NCBI GenBank assembly: GCA_027858145.1
Contig: JAQIDF010000056.1
Coordinates: forward strand, 1-22,750
Direction: 5' to 3'
Length of the DNA stretch: 22,750 nt
Origin: Prolixibacteraceae bacterium
Lineage (GTDB): Bacteria; Bacteroidota; Bacteroidia; Bacteroidales; Prolixibacteraceae
Under the pieces are notes generated by a model, which saw only the letters and a program-made list of their open reading frames with translations, searched no databases and was not told the DNA's origin. The position numbers were made by a program, and so were the translations under genes. Shown here piece by piece: positions 1 to 8,155 of the stretch (position 1 is the stretch's first letter; each line of letters starts with the position of its first letter).

Positions 1-513
1 ACAATTTTACCTTTTACCAGAAACGCAATTGGATCGATGGATTTTGCGCCGGTGTTTTTTAACAAACGTCTGGCACGAGACCCCGAAAACCACGGCAATT
101 ATCGTCGTACAACCGATGCATTTGAAGCTGCAACAGCAGTCTTGTATTTTTCGCCGGTTCAGTATTTTGGTATAACTCCCAATAACCTGGAAGAACAACC
201 CGGATACGTACTTGATTTCATTCGTGAAGTACCTACTACATGGGACGAAACTGTTCTTGTTGATGGTCATCCCGGCAAGGAGGTTGTAATGGCACGTCGA
301 AAAGGCGAAAAATGGTACGTAGTGGCTGTTAATGGTGAAAAAGAAACAAAGGAAATTACCGTTACTTTACCCATGCTGGCCAATCAAAAAGTGAATATGC
401 TATTCGATAAAGAGGACAGAACAGCAGGAGCAACGAAGGTAGAAATAGATGAGAACGGTGAAGTAAAATTAAAGCTTTTATCCGAAGGCGGTGCAGTTAT
501 TTATGTTGAATAA
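1..513 (+). CDS. GH97 family alpha-glycosidase, C-terminal part (5' end outside window)
   Basis: The reading frame is open from base 1, so this is the last ~170 residues of a larger gene; GH97 enzymes such as SusB are normally about 640-740 residues. The stretch begins in the end of the catalytic barrel, where the pattern PFTRNAIGSMDFAP matches the GH97 'PFTR..GPMDYTP' segment. It continues into the C-terminal beta-sandwich, recognisable from the YFSPVQYFG and WDET...GKEVVMARR...WYVVAVNGE stretches. Family members are retaining or inverting exo-alpha-glucosidases or alpha-galactosidases, usually periplasmic. The catalytic residues lie upstream of the window, so substrate and mechanism cannot be decided. 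The ATG at 37 is internal and is not a start. The gene ends before a hairpin at 553-591. Family is sure, specificity unknown. Confidence 0.9.
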   Translation, partial: TILPFTRNAIGSMDFAPVFFNKRLARDPENHGNYRRTTDAFEAATAVLYFSPVQYFGITPNNLEEQPGYVLDFIREVPTTWDETVLVDGHPGKEVVMARRKGEKWYVVAVNGEKETKEITVTLPMLANQKVNMLFDKEDRTAGATKVEIDENGEVKLKLLSEGGAVIYVE

Positions 514-552
514 TCTGTTTTGCTGATGTGAAGCAATTACAGATAGTTGTCT

Positions 553-591
553 AAACCTTCATACAGAAACGTGTCCTCTGTGTGAAGGTTT
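553..591. terminator. Hairpin terminator between convergent genes
   Basis: A 15-bp inverted repeat (553-567 with 577-591, one G-T wobble, 9-base loop) lies between the stop of the GH97 gene at 513 and the stop of the minus-strand DCC-family gene at 597. Both arms carry A/T runs at their outer ends (AAACCTTC...GAAGGTTTT), so it could stop transcription in both directions. It is the only strong fold I see in this gap. Confidence 0.75.
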
Positions 592-596
592 TGTAT

Positions 597-1007
597 TTAC
601 AAAAACCGGTGTGCAACCTTTTTATCAGGGATCATGCATTGGTCACGTTTGCCAAACCATTTATAGCGGTTTCCGGCAATGAGCCGGTAAAGCGGATTTC
701 TTATCCAACGCGGGATATAAATCAAAAAGTAAAAGAAACGGTAAAACTTCAAATACCGCGCAATGCGTAGCGCCGCATCCGATTCCTGATAGAGTATTCC
801 ATTTTCGAGGAGTAATACAGAATCATGGATCTCAGTGTTGTTAAAAGGGGTTAATAATTCCTGGCTTCGTGCATCCTGTATTGTTGCAAATTTGAGTTTT
901 TCTTCTTTCTCGTTTTTGAGAATAAATTGTACTGAAGCATTGCAAAGATTGCAAACACCATCGAAAAGTACGATGGGAGCATTATTTTCATTAACGGTTG
1001 TTTTCAT
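597..1007 (-). CDS. DCC-family (DUF393/YuxK-like) thiol-disulfide oxidoreductase
   Basis: A 136-residue protein with the family signature near the N-terminus: IVLFDGVCNLCNASVQFIL, containing the DxxCxxC redox motif. Downstream are the expected FATIQD..SQ.LL and SDAALRIARYLK segments, with a hydrophobic FFYFLIYIP stretch and a C-terminal basic region (YKWFGKRDQCMIPD). Length is normal for the family (about 120-150). Members are predicted thioredoxin-like redox proteins; their substrates are mostly unknown. No signal peptide is evident, so it is probably cytoplasmic or loosely membrane-associated. The ATG lies inside the 3' end of the upstream amidase gene (17-base overlap), so the two are probably co-transcribed and translationally coupled. 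Family assignment is firm; the physiological role is not. Confidence 0.9.
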   Translation of the reverse strand: MKTTVNENNAPIVLFDGVCNLCNASVQFILKNEKEEKLKFATIQDARSQELLTPFNNTEIHDSVLLLENGILYQESDAALRIARYLKFYRFFYFLIYIPRWIRNPLYRLIAGNRYKWFGKRDQCMIPDKKVAHRFL

Positions 1008-2064
1008 AATCGTTTTTTAAACCTTCCGCCAGCCATTTGGCCAGTGCCTGACGGTTACTTTCAATGATGAAACGTTTGAGGTCGCGATAGTGGTTTATAT
1101 TACCCAGTTCAATGTATGTTGCTACAGGCCATGTGTATTTAAGCATGTAAAGGTTACGTGCTGTAACTGAACCATGATACCCCCTGCCCGGTTGGTGTTC
1201 ATTATATTTACTGTCAAAGGTATTCAGAAGGCTTAATGCTGTTTCTCTTCCGGAACTACTTCGTTTGTCATGATAAAAGAATACATCAATTTTTTCACCG
1301 CGGCTACGTGAATCAACGTGTATGATTATTGTTCGTTGATATCGCCCTTTGTATTGTTTGTACAATTTATTGACAGCATCTTTTCGTTGTCGCAAACGTA
1401 AATTTTGATTGAGGGGAATTCTCAGGTTTGGATAACAGGTTTCATCCTTATCAGCCGGCAAGTACCAACCATCACGAATTCCATCATTGTTGTCGCGGGT
1501 TATCATGTAAACTGTAGCTCCCATCGAGAGAAGTTCCCGCGCCAGACGCAAGGTGATGTCGTAAGCATATTCATCTTCACAAAGTTCTTTATTTTTACGT
1601 TTTCCAACTGCACCAGGGTCAGGGCCGCCATGCCCCGAAACAAGGTAGTAAACAGCATTGCCCAGTTCGTTGCTTTTAATTTCAACATCCTCGTGCTGGG
1701 GGCCGAAAATTGGAAAGCGTTTAGTTGCAATGGGTGTTGAGTCTTCTTCGGGGATTTCCGGTTTGGTGGAGTTTGTTCCATCTTGTCTTTCAAGCGGAAG
1801 CCTGTATTCAACTCCGATTTTTAATTCTTTGTTTCCACCCAAAACTTCTTTGTTTAACTCAATGAATTCATTAATAGCAGATGCGGGCAGATCATTGTCG
1901 CGTAAAATACTATAAATACCATCACCGCTTTTTGCAACAAAAGTTTTCTCTTGCTGGGCATGCAAAGGCTGGATAAAAATCATGAAAAAAACGACAGCAG
2001 TAATTATTTCAGGTATGATATTTGTGCTTTTTTTGTCGTTTTTCATTGAAGGTATTTCTTTCAT
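991..2064 (-). CDS. N-acetylmuramoyl-L-alanine amidase (amidase_3) with N-terminal LysM-like domain
   Basis: A secreted, zinc-dependent peptidoglycan hydrolase that cleaves the lactyl-amide bond between MurNAc and L-Ala. With the start at 2064 it has 357 residues: a basic N-terminus, a hydrophobic signal segment (~16-34) ending LHA-QQ, a LysM-like region (~41-90, GDGIYSILRDNDLP...LKIGVEYRLP), a Ser/Pro/Glu-rich linker, then the catalytic domain (~136-355). Expected zinc ligands are visible: H145 in SGHGGPDPGAVG, E163, and H249 in IIIHVDSR; catalytic-type E319 sits in YIELGN. The canonical DPGHGG is SGHGG here. The frame stays open upstream to 2223 but that would cover the divergent gene's start and add no domain, so I reject the long form. 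ATG 2046 is an alternative start. It overlaps the DCC-family gene by 17 bases. Confidence 0.87.
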   Translation of the reverse strand: MKEIPSMKNDKKSTNIIPEIITAVVFFMIFIQPLHAQQEKTFVAKSGDGIYSILRDNDLPASAINEFIELNKEVLGGNKELKIGVEYRLPLERQDGTNSTKPEIPEEDSTPIATKRFPIFGPQHEDVEIKSNELGNAVYYLVSGHGGPDPGAVGKRKNKELCEDEYAYDITLRLARELLSMGATVYMITRDNNDGIRDGWYLPADKDETCYPNLRIPLNQNLRLRQRKDAVNKLYKQYKGRYQRTIIIHVDSRSRGEKIDVFFYHDKRSSSGRETALSLLNTFDSKYNEHQPGRGYHGSVTARNLYMLKYTWPVATYIELGNINHYRDLKRFIIESNRQALAKWLAEGLKNDYENNR

Positions 2065-2078
2065 ATTGGTATAAACCT

Positions 2079-2086
2079 TATTTTTG
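2079..2086 (+). promoter_or_regulatory. Candidate -7 element (TATTTTTG) for the 5'-nucleotidase operon
   Basis: An exact match to the Bacteroidetes TAnnTTTG -7 consensus, 63 bases before the chosen start at 2150, in the short gap to the divergent amidase gene. No convincing -33 TTTG is seen at the usual distance, so the call rests on the -7 box and position. Confidence 0.35.
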
Positions 2087-2149
2087 ACCATAAATAATGG
2101 CAAAATAAGGAAAAATCTATTCATAAACAGTACAATTAATAACGAAGAA

Positions 2150-2914
2150 ATGAACATACGGTTGTTAATATCCATTGTTGCAGTTTTTTTTATTGTTTCT
2201 TGTGGTACACTTACCCAAACCACAACATACGATTATAATAATATGTCCATCAGTAATGTGTCTGATTCTATTACTGATGAACGATTTGAAGATATACTTG
2301 CTCCGTACAAAAGTGAAATTGATAAAAAAATGTCGGAGGTGATTGCTTATTCGCAAAATGGAATGGCGACTTATCGGCCAGAAAGTCCTTTAAGTAATTT
2401 TTTGAGTGATATGATTTTAGAAAATGCCCGCGATTATTGTGTCGAGAACAATTTGTCTTTTATACCTCAAATAGCTCTTTACAATCATGGGGGAATACGG
2501 GCGTCAGTACCAAAAGGTGAAATTTCTGTACGTAATGCCTACGAAATAATGCCTTTTGAAAATGAACTTGTTATGGTGCAGTTAACCGGAGAACAGGTGG
2601 TTAGTCTGGCCGATTATATTTCAATCCGAAAGGGCGAAGGAGTAGCCGGGATTACCTTCGGAATGATGCCCGATAAAGCAATTGACATAAAAGTTGGCGG
2701 CATGAAGGTTGATGAAAATAAAAATTATTGGCTGGTAACCAACGATTATATTGCTAACGGAGGAGATGGGATGAAAGTATTGACATGGGCTTCGGAGCGG
2801 ATTGACACCGGAATAAAGATTCGAACCATAATCATCGAGAGCTTAAAAAAAATGAAAGAAAACGGCGAAACTGCTGATGCAGAAACCGATGGGAGGATTT
2901 ACAATGTTGAGTAG
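2150..2914 (+). CDS. 5'-nucleotidase C-terminal-domain lipoprotein (half of a split 5'-nucleotidase)
   Basis: A 254-residue protein matching the substrate-binding C-terminal domain of UshA/CD73-type 5'-nucleotidases. Diagnostic segments are SPLSNFLSDMILENAR, ALYNHGGIRASVPKGEISVRNAYEIMPFEN, LTGEQV, and YWLVTNDYIANGGDGM, the last giving the nucleoside-base-stacking region of the family. The N-terminus MNIRLLISIVAVFFIVSCG is a lipoprotein signal (lipobox IVSC, Cys at residue 18), so the protein is probably anchored at the outer membrane or in the periplasm. The open frame extends to 2084, but the lipoprotein signal fixes the start at 2150. No metallophosphatase domain is present; it is encoded by the next gene, which overlaps by 11 bases. 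The two products presumably act together on periplasmic nucleotides or related phosphoesters. Confidence 0.88.
   Translation: MNIRLLISIVAVFFIVSCGTLTQTTTYDYNNMSISNVSDSITDERFEDILAPYKSEIDKKMSEVIAYSQNGMATYRPESPLSNFLSDMILENARDYCVENNLSFIPQIALYNHGGIRASVPKGEISVRNAYEIMPFENELVMVQLTGEQVVSLADYISIRKGEGVAGITFGMMPDKAIDIKVGGMKVDENKNYWLVTNDYIANGGDGMKVLTWASERIDTGIKIRTIIIESLKKMKENGETADAETDGRIYNVE
2891..2897 (+). promoter_or_regulatory. Strong Shine-Dalgarno site deciding the metallophosphatase start
   Basis: GGGAGGA lies about 7 bases before the ATG at 2904, inside the end of the upstream gene. It selects 2904 rather than the in-frame ATG at 2877, and only the 2904 start begins with the Tat signal. Such a clear SD is uncommon in this window. 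Confidence 0.65.
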
Positions 2915-3809
2915 AAGGAAGTTTATACGGAATACCTTAATTGCAGGTGCCGGGTTGTATGCCTTGCCATCTTTTGGTCAGAATAATGTTGATAAATTAA
3001 TGATTTTGCATACCAATGATTTGCATTGTCATTTTGAACCTTTTCTCGAAAACGATCCAAAATACCCGGGCAAAGGCGGAATGAACCGTATTTCGGCATA
3101 TGTGAAAAAGTTAAGACAGCATAATCCAGATCTATTATTACTTGACAGCGGCGATTTTTCGCAGGGGACTCCGTATTATAATTTTTATAACGGTGAAGTA
3201 GTACTTAAGTTAATGTCTGAAATGGGGTACGATGCTTCTACTTTTGGCAACCACGAGTTTGATAGTGGCCTTGAGAGCTTTAAAAATGTAATGCAATACG
3301 CTGACTTTCCGTTGGTTTCTGCGAACTATGATTTTAGCAAAACTCCTTTGAATGGGCGTGTAAAAAAGCATATTGTAATTGAAAAGAAAGGTATTCGTAT
3401 TGGTATTTACGGTCTGGGTATAGAACTTCAGGGGCTTGTGGGTAAAAATGTACGGGGTAATACAGTTTACAACGAACCTCTTGAGGTTGCATTAGAAACT
3501 GAAGATTATCTTCGTTATGAAGAAAAATGTGATTTTATTATTTGTTTGTCCCATCTAGGGTTTCAGTATGATTCACCACAGATTTGCGATGTGCAGTTGG
3601 CTCAGAACACTTACGAAACCGATCTGATTTTGGGCGGACATACACATACTTTCCTTGACTCGCCAGTAGAATTTATCAACAAGAATAAGCGTCCGGTTGT
3701 GGTTAACCAGGTGGGCTGGGCTGCACTTATGCTGGGGCAGTTGGAGTTCTTTTTCGAACAAAAAAAGAAAACCCGTATAGACTTAACGCCTAATAAAAAA
3801 GTTGGCTGA
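2904..3809 (+). CDS. Tat-exported metallophosphatase (N-terminal catalytic half of a split 5'-nucleotidase)
   Basis: A 301-residue calcineurin-like metallophosphoesterase of the UshA/CD73 N-terminal type. It starts with a twin-arginine signal (SRRKFIRNTLIAGAGLYALPSFGQ). Metal-binding motifs follow in family order: HTNDLHCHFEP, LLLDSGDFSQGTPYYNFYNGE, TFGNHEFDSG, ICLSHLGFQYD and LILGGHTHTFL. These supply the Asp, His, Asn and His ligands of a two-metal site. The C-terminal nucleotide-binding domain is missing and is encoded by the preceding overlapping gene, an inverted order relative to fused enzymes. The stop overlaps the lnt start (TGATG), so all three genes are likely one transcript. Hydrolysis of 5'-nucleotides is the best guess; related enzymes also act on UDP-sugars or cyclic nucleotides, so the substrate is open. 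Confidence 0.88.
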   Translation: MLSRRKFIRNTLIAGAGLYALPSFGQNNVDKLMILHTNDLHCHFEPFLENDPKYPGKGGMNRISAYVKKLRQHNPDLLLLDSGDFSQGTPYYNFYNGEVVLKLMSEMGYDASTFGNHEFDSGLESFKNVMQYADFPLVSANYDFSKTPLNGRVKKHIVIEKKGIRIGIYGLGIELQGLVGKNVRGNTVYNEPLEVALETEDYLRYEEKCDFIICLSHLGFQYDSPQICDVQLAQNTYETDLILGGHTHTFLDSPVEFINKNKRPVVVNQVGWAALMLGQLEFFFEQKKKTRIDLTPNKKVG

Positions 3810-5410
3810 TGAATCGTACATTTTTTTTCTTACTTTCATTTCTATCTGGTTTATTGCTCAGTCTTCCATGGATTGGGGGGAGTGGTTTGGTACTTTTATT
3901 TGCATTAGTGCCATTGCTTTATATCGAAAATTATTTCGCACGTAATAAATTGGCTTTCACACCGGTTGTGTTTTGGATGTATGCTTTTGGCGTGATGTTG
4001 TTCTGGAATGCTTTTACTACCTGGTGGATTTGGCATGCAACACCGACAGGCGCTTTGTTTGCCATCATTGCAAATGCTTTTTTAATGTCGCTTGTTTGGC
4101 TGTTGTATCACTACGCGCATCGGCTGAAAGGAGCTGGTTTTGCTAATGTTTTTATAATTTTTGGGTGGCTGTCGCTCGAATATTTACATTTTAAATGGGA
4201 AATGGCATGGCCCTGGCTTACATTGGGCAATGGCTTTGCCAGTAATATAAAAATTATTCAGTGGTATGAGTTTACTGGCGTATTCGGAGGCAGTTTATGG
4301 ATATTGCTTGTCAATATTATGCTTTGGCAGATAATAAATACATTTATCAATCGTATTCCCAGACCGGTTATTGGCCGCGTATTGTTATTTGTCGTTATTG
4401 TTGTTGCGCCAATGATTTATTCCAATCATCGTTTTAAAACCTATACCGAAAAAGATAACCCGGTGAATGTGGTTGTTGTTCAGCCCAATATCGATCCCTA
4501 TAACGATAAGTTTTCAGGAATGCCCCGTGCTAAGCAATACGACCGGCTTTTGAGTTTGGCTGATTCAGTAAGTAACAATAATGTTGATTTTTATATAGGT
4601 CCTGAGACTTCATTGCATGAAGTATGGCAAAACAAGATTGATTATGAGCCTGAAGTGCGTTTAATCCGAAATTTCCTGAAGGCAAATCAATCTGATGCAG
4701 CTTTTATAACGGGAGCAATGACGTTTCGTAAATATAAGAATAAAGAAGAATCTTCTTCTTCAAGATATTCGACTGATAGTACGTTTATTTATGATGCTTT
4801 TAATTCGGCATTAATGATTGCAAGCGACAGTCCTGTTGAGATGTACCATAAGTCTAAGTTAGTCTCAGGGGTAGAAACAATGCCTTTTGAAAATATATTT
4901 GGCTTCATGGATAATTTTGTGGTTAACTTGGGAGGAACTACGGGCTCACTTGGCACCGATAATGAGATTGTTGTGTTTGAACACAACGGCGTTCCGGCTG
5001 GTGTTCCTATCTGTTATGAGTCGGTGTTTGGAGCTTATCTCACAGGGTTTGTAGCTAAAGGTGCCGAAGTATTGTTTGTAATTACAAACGATGGATGGTG
5101 GAAAGATTCCCCCGGATATGGGCAGCATTTTTCATTTGCGAAAATACAGGCTATATCATTGCGGCGAAGCATTGCCCGTTCGGCCAACACGGGGATAAGC
5201 GGGCTTATTAATCAAAAGGGCGAAGTGATAGAAAAAACAACATGGTGGACACAAGATGCCTTGCACGGAACATTAAACAGAAACGATAGCCTGACCTTTT
5301 ACGCGAAAACGGGCGATTTTATCGCCCGTATATCTCTTTTTATGTTTGTATTAATGCTTTTAAGCTTTTTTGTCGCCAGTTTTAAAATGAAAAATGATAG
5401 TATTGTTTGA
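3809..5410 (+). CDS. lnt: Apolipoprotein N-acyltransferase
   Basis: A 533-residue inner-membrane enzyme that adds the third acyl chain to the N-terminal Cys of lipoproteins. The first ~210 residues hold about six hydrophobic membrane segments (from FFFLLSFLSGLLLSLPWIGG through VLLFVVIVVAPMIYS), followed by a nitrilase/CN-hydrolase domain (~220-505) and a last membrane segment (~508-525, LFMFVLMLLSFFVASF). The catalytic triad is visible: E266 in GPETSLHE, K348 in YHKSKL, C402 in GVPICYES. Length is normal. One oddity: the usual K.HLVPFGE loop reads KSKLVSGVETMPFE, as in many Bacteroidetes Lnt. The start overlaps the upstream stop (TGATG), suggesting translational coupling. It ends 5 bases from the convergent yebC-like gene. 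Confidence 0.93.
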   Translation: MNRTFFFLLSFLSGLLLSLPWIGGSGLVLLFALVPLLYIENYFARNKLAFTPVVFWMYAFGVMLFWNAFTTWWIWHATPTGALFAIIANAFLMSLVWLLYHYAHRLKGAGFANVFIIFGWLSLEYLHFKWEMAWPWLTLGNGFASNIKIIQWYEFTGVFGGSLWILLVNIMLWQIINTFINRIPRPVIGRVLLFVVIVVAPMIYSNHRFKTYTEKDNPVNVVVVQPNIDPYNDKFSGMPRAKQYDRLLSLADSVSNNNVDFYIGPETSLHEVWQNKIDYEPEVRLIRNFLKANQSDAAFITGAMTFRKYKNKEESSSSRYSTDSTFIYDAFNSALMIASDSPVEMYHKSKLVSGVETMPFENIFGFMDNFVVNLGGTTGSLGTDNEIVVFEHNGVPAGVPICYESVFGAYLTGFVAKGAEVLFVITNDGWWKDSPGYGQHFSFAKIQAISLRRSIARSANTGISGLINQKGEVIEKTTWWTQDALHGTLNRNDSLTFYAKTGDFIARISLFMFVLMLLSFFVASFKMKNDSIV

Positions 5411-5415
5411 CTTCA

Positions 5416-6123
5416 TTAAGCAATATTGGTAAAAACCTCCTGCACATCGTCATCGTCATCAATTTTGTCCAGCAACTTGTCAACTTCTTCCATTTGTTCT
5501 TCGGTAAGTTCAACGGTTGATGTTGGAATGCGTTGTAAGTTTGCTTTGGTCGTTTTAATGCCTAATTCTTCAAATTTCGAAGTCAATGTGCCAAAATTAG
5601 TAAAGTCGGTATAAGCATACATGATCCCATCGTTTTCGGTTAGTTCTTCCAGACCGGAATCAATCAGTTCCATTTCCATTTCTTCGATATCCATTTCCGG
5701 TTTCGGAAACTCCACTACTGCTTTACGTGAAAACATGAATTCCATTGACCCTGAATGTGCAAGTCCTTGCCCCCATTTGTTAAACATCCATTTCATGTTG
5801 GCAACTGTACGCGTGTGATTATCGGTCATGCATTCAACCATAAACATGGTTCCATGCGGGCCTTTTCCTTCGTAAAGTTCTTCGGTATAGTTTTCGGCAT
5901 CTTTACCCGATGCACGTTTAATTGCCGCATCGATATTGGCCTTTGGCATATTTTGCGCCTTGGCATTTTGTATTGCCGTTCGGAGTGCCGGGTTCATGTC
6001 CGGGTCTTCACCACTTGATTTCGCCGCAACAGTTATTGCTTTCCCGAGTTTCGGAAATATTTTCGACATCTTGTCCCAGCGCTTCTCTTTTGCAGCCCTG
6101 CGATATTCAAATGCTCTTCCCAT
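5416..6123 (-). CDS. YebC/PmpR (TACO1) family protein
   Basis: A 235-residue member of the YebC/TACO1 family, variously described as DNA-binding regulators (PmpR) or as factors that help ribosomes through difficult sequences such as proline stretches. The N-terminus MGRAFEYRRAAKEKRWDKM is the Bacteroidetes variant of the usual MAGHSKW...KH.K start. The core segments NPALRTAIQNAKAQNMPKANIDAAIKRASGK and YEGKGPHGTMFMVECMTDNHTRTVANMK are family hallmarks. The acidic tail (KIDDDDDVQEVFTNIA) is typical. The start is ATG at 6123; an in-frame TTG at 6135 adds only four residues and is less likely. It is transcribed divergently from lepA, itself a ribosome factor, and converges with lnt. Confidence 0.92.
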   Translation of the reverse strand: MGRAFEYRRAAKEKRWDKMSKIFPKLGKAITVAAKSSGEDPDMNPALRTAIQNAKAQNMPKANIDAAIKRASGKDAENYTEELYEGKGPHGTMFMVECMTDNHTRTVANMKWMFNKWGQGLAHSGSMEFMFSRKAVVEFPKPEMDIEEMEMELIDSGLEELTENDGIMYAYTDFTNFGTLTSKFEELGIKTTKANLQRIPTSTVELTEEQMEEVDKLLDKIDDDDDVQEVFTNIA

Positions 6124-6149
6124 AATTGATTTCAAAATTATTTACGCAT

Positions 6150-6157
6150 CAAAAATA
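6150..6157 (-). promoter_or_regulatory. Candidate -7 element for the yebC-like gene
   Basis: On the minus strand this reads TATTTTTG, an exact TAnnTTTG match, 26 bases from the ATG at 6123. A second match (TAATTTTG) at 6133-6140 is too close to the start to serve well. No clear -33 box is seen. Confidence 0.35.
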
Positions 6158-6227
6158 TAACGGTTAAATTAAAATCCATAATAAAGTTAAAAAAAAATGA
6201 GCGATTTGAACATCGGGTGGTTCTTAC

Positions 6228-6257
6228 TTTAGCTATCCAAAAAATCAGTTATCTTTG
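6228..6257 (+). promoter_or_regulatory. Candidate promoter for lepA
   Basis: TATCTTTG at 6250-6257 matches the Bacteroidetes -7 consensus exactly. A one-mismatch -33 box (TTTA, 6228-6231) lies 18 bases upstream. Start of transcription would fall near 6262, giving a leader of about 50 bases before the lepA ATG at 6314. The rest of the 6124-6313 gap holds only the divergent yebC-side element and A/T-rich sequence. Confidence 0.5.
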
Positions 6258-6313
6258 CCGAAAATAGAAAATGACTATAATCAACCCGAATATCAAGGTT
6301 TTAGTATAATTAT

Positions 6314-8101
6314 ATGAATAACACACGAAATTTTTGCATAATTGCCCATATTGATCATGGAAAGAGTACGTTGGCCGATCGCATGTTACAGAAAACTGAT
6401 ACGATAAGTGATCGGGACATGAGGGAGCAGATATTAGACAGCATGGATCTGGAGCAGGAAAGGGGTATAACCATTAAAAGTCATGCCATTCAAATGATAT
6501 ACAAACTTCAGGGCGCAGAATATTTTTTCAACCTGATTGATACTCCCGGACACGTAGATTTTTCGTATGAAGTTTCCCGCTCAATTGCAGCATGCGAAGG
6601 GGCTTTGCTTATTATCGATTCAACACAGGGTATTCAGGCCCAGACCATTTCTAACCTGTACCTGGCAATTGAGCATGACCTGGAAATAATTCCTATTCTT
6701 AACAAAATGGACTTGCCCAATGCTATGCCCGAAGTTGTTGAGGATCAGATTATAGAATTAATTGGTTGTAAGCGTGAGGACATCATTCATGCCAGTGGTA
6801 AAACGGGTGAAGGTGTTGATGCTATTCTCGAACGAATTGTAAAAGATGTTCCACCTCCGGCAGGTGATCCCAAAGCACCTCTTCAGGCTTTAATTTTTGA
6901 TTCAATATTCAATACATTCAGAGGTGTTATCGCTTATTTTAAAGTAACAAACGGCACCCTGCGTACGCGTGATAAAATTAAGTTTTTTGCTACCGATAAA
7001 GAATACGAAGCTGACGAAATTGGCGTTTTGCGGATGGGGATGTTACCCCGCGATGTACTCAAGGCTGGCGATGTGGGTTACCTTATCTCGGGTGTGAAAA
7101 CAGCAAAAGAAATTAAAGTTGGCGATACGGTTACGCACGTTAAGGGAGGATGTGAAAAGCGGATTGAAGGCTTTCAGGAAGTGAAACCGATGGTGTTTGC
7201 GGGTGTATATCCGATTGATAGCGATGATTATGAGGATTTGCGAACAGCAATGGAAAAATTACAGTTAAACGATGCTTCATTAACTTTTCAGCCAGAATCA
7301 TCACTTGCACTCGGATTCGGATTCCGTTGCGGGTTCTTGGGGCTGTTACACATGGAAATTGTGCAAGAAAGGCTCGATCGTGAATTTGATATGAATGTAA
7401 TCACAACTGTACCTAACGTTGAATATTTGGTACATACCAAAAAAGGAGAGGATTATACCATTTACAACCCTTCGGGGATGCCCGACTCAATGGCCGTTGA
7501 TTGTATCGATGAACCTTATATAAATGCTCAAATTATTACCCGCTCCGATTATATCGGGTCTATAATGACCCTGTGTCTCGAAAAAAGGGGCATTATGAAA
7601 AATCAAACCTATTTGAGTACCGACAGGGTGGAGTTAAGCTTCGATTTGCCTTTGGCTGAAATTGTATTCGATTTCTATGATAAACTAAAAAGTATATCAA
7701 AAGGGTATGCATCATTCGATTATCATTTAATCGATTTACGCCCTGCAAAACTTGTTAAGCTTGATATCCTGTTAAATGGCGAACAGGTAGATGCCCTTTC
7801 ATCGTTAATTCACTTTGACAATGCCCAGGCTTTTGGGCGACGTATGTGTGAAAAACTGAAAGAGCTTATTCCGCGCCAGCAATTTGATGTTGCCATTCAG
7901 GCTGCCGTGGGGGCAAAAATTATTGCCCGCGAAACCGTAAAGGCAGTCCGAAAGGATGTTACAGCTAAATGTTATGGTGGAGACATTACCCGTAAACGTA
8001 AATTGCTCGAGAAACAAAAGGCCGGTAAAAAAAGAATGAAACAGGTAGGTAATGTTGAGGTGCCTCAAAATGCATTTCTTGCAGTGTTGAAACTGGATTA
8101 A
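6314..8101 (+). CDS. lepA: Elongation factor 4 (ribosomal back-translocase GTPase)
   Basis: A 595-residue translational GTPase, the normal LepA length. GTP-binding motifs are intact: P-loop AHIDHGKST (residues 11-19), switch II DTPGH (76-80) and NKMD (130-133). The EF-Tu-like domain 2 (around FDSIFNTFRGVIAYFKV) and the EF-G-like domains III and V follow. The LepA-specific C-terminal domain ends KKRMKQVGNVEVPQNAFLAVLKLD, which binds the ribosomal A-site tRNA region in structures of the family. There is no domain IV, which separates it from EF-G. It binds the ribosome and remodels stalled or mistranslocated complexes. It appears monocistronic, with a consensus promoter upstream; an A/T-rich imperfect hairpin follows the stop. 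Confidence 0.97.
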   Translation: MNNTRNFCIIAHIDHGKSTLADRMLQKTDTISDRDMREQILDSMDLEQERGITIKSHAIQMIYKLQGAEYFFNLIDTPGHVDFSYEVSRSIAACEGALLIIDSTQGIQAQTISNLYLAIEHDLEIIPILNKMDLPNAMPEVVEDQIIELIGCKREDIIHASGKTGEGVDAILERIVKDVPPPAGDPKAPLQALIFDSIFNTFRGVIAYFKVTNGTLRTRDKIKFFATDKEYEADEIGVLRMGMLPRDVLKAGDVGYLISGVKTAKEIKVGDTVTHVKGGCEKRIEGFQEVKPMVFAGVYPIDSDDYEDLRTAMEKLQLNDASLTFQPESSLALGFGFRCGFLGLLHMEIVQERLDREFDMNVITTVPNVEYLVHTKKGEDYTIYNPSGMPDSMAVDCIDEPYINAQIITRSDYIGSIMTLCLEKRGIMKNQTYLSTDRVELSFDLPLAEIVFDFYDKLKSISKGYASFDYHLIDLRPAKLVKLDILLNGEQVDALSSLIHFDNAQAFGRRMCEKLKELIPRQQFDVAIQAAVGAKIIARETVKAVRKDVTAKCYGGDITRKRKLLEKQKAGKKRMKQVGNVEVPQNAFLAVLKLD

Positions 8102-8155
8102 ATATTTGTGTGATCTTTTTTTCTTCTTTTCTGTTTATTATTAAAAGAGAAAAAT

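Noticed and set aside
1405..1740. 111-residue plus-strand frame opposite the amidase gene
   Set aside because: Antisense to a well-conserved catalytic domain; Ser/Val/Ile-rich with no recognisable motif.
2065..2223. N-terminal 53-residue extension of the amidase
   Set aside because: It would place the signal peptide internally and cover the divergent lipoprotein's start.
6124..6135. TTG start for the yebC-like gene
   Set aside because: It adds only four residues; MGRAFEYRR is the typical start for the Bacteroidetes form.
8110..8153. A/T-only hairpin after lepA as a terminator
   Set aside because: The arms (TTCTTCTTTT and AAAAGAGAA) pair imperfectly with no G/C core, too weak to call.
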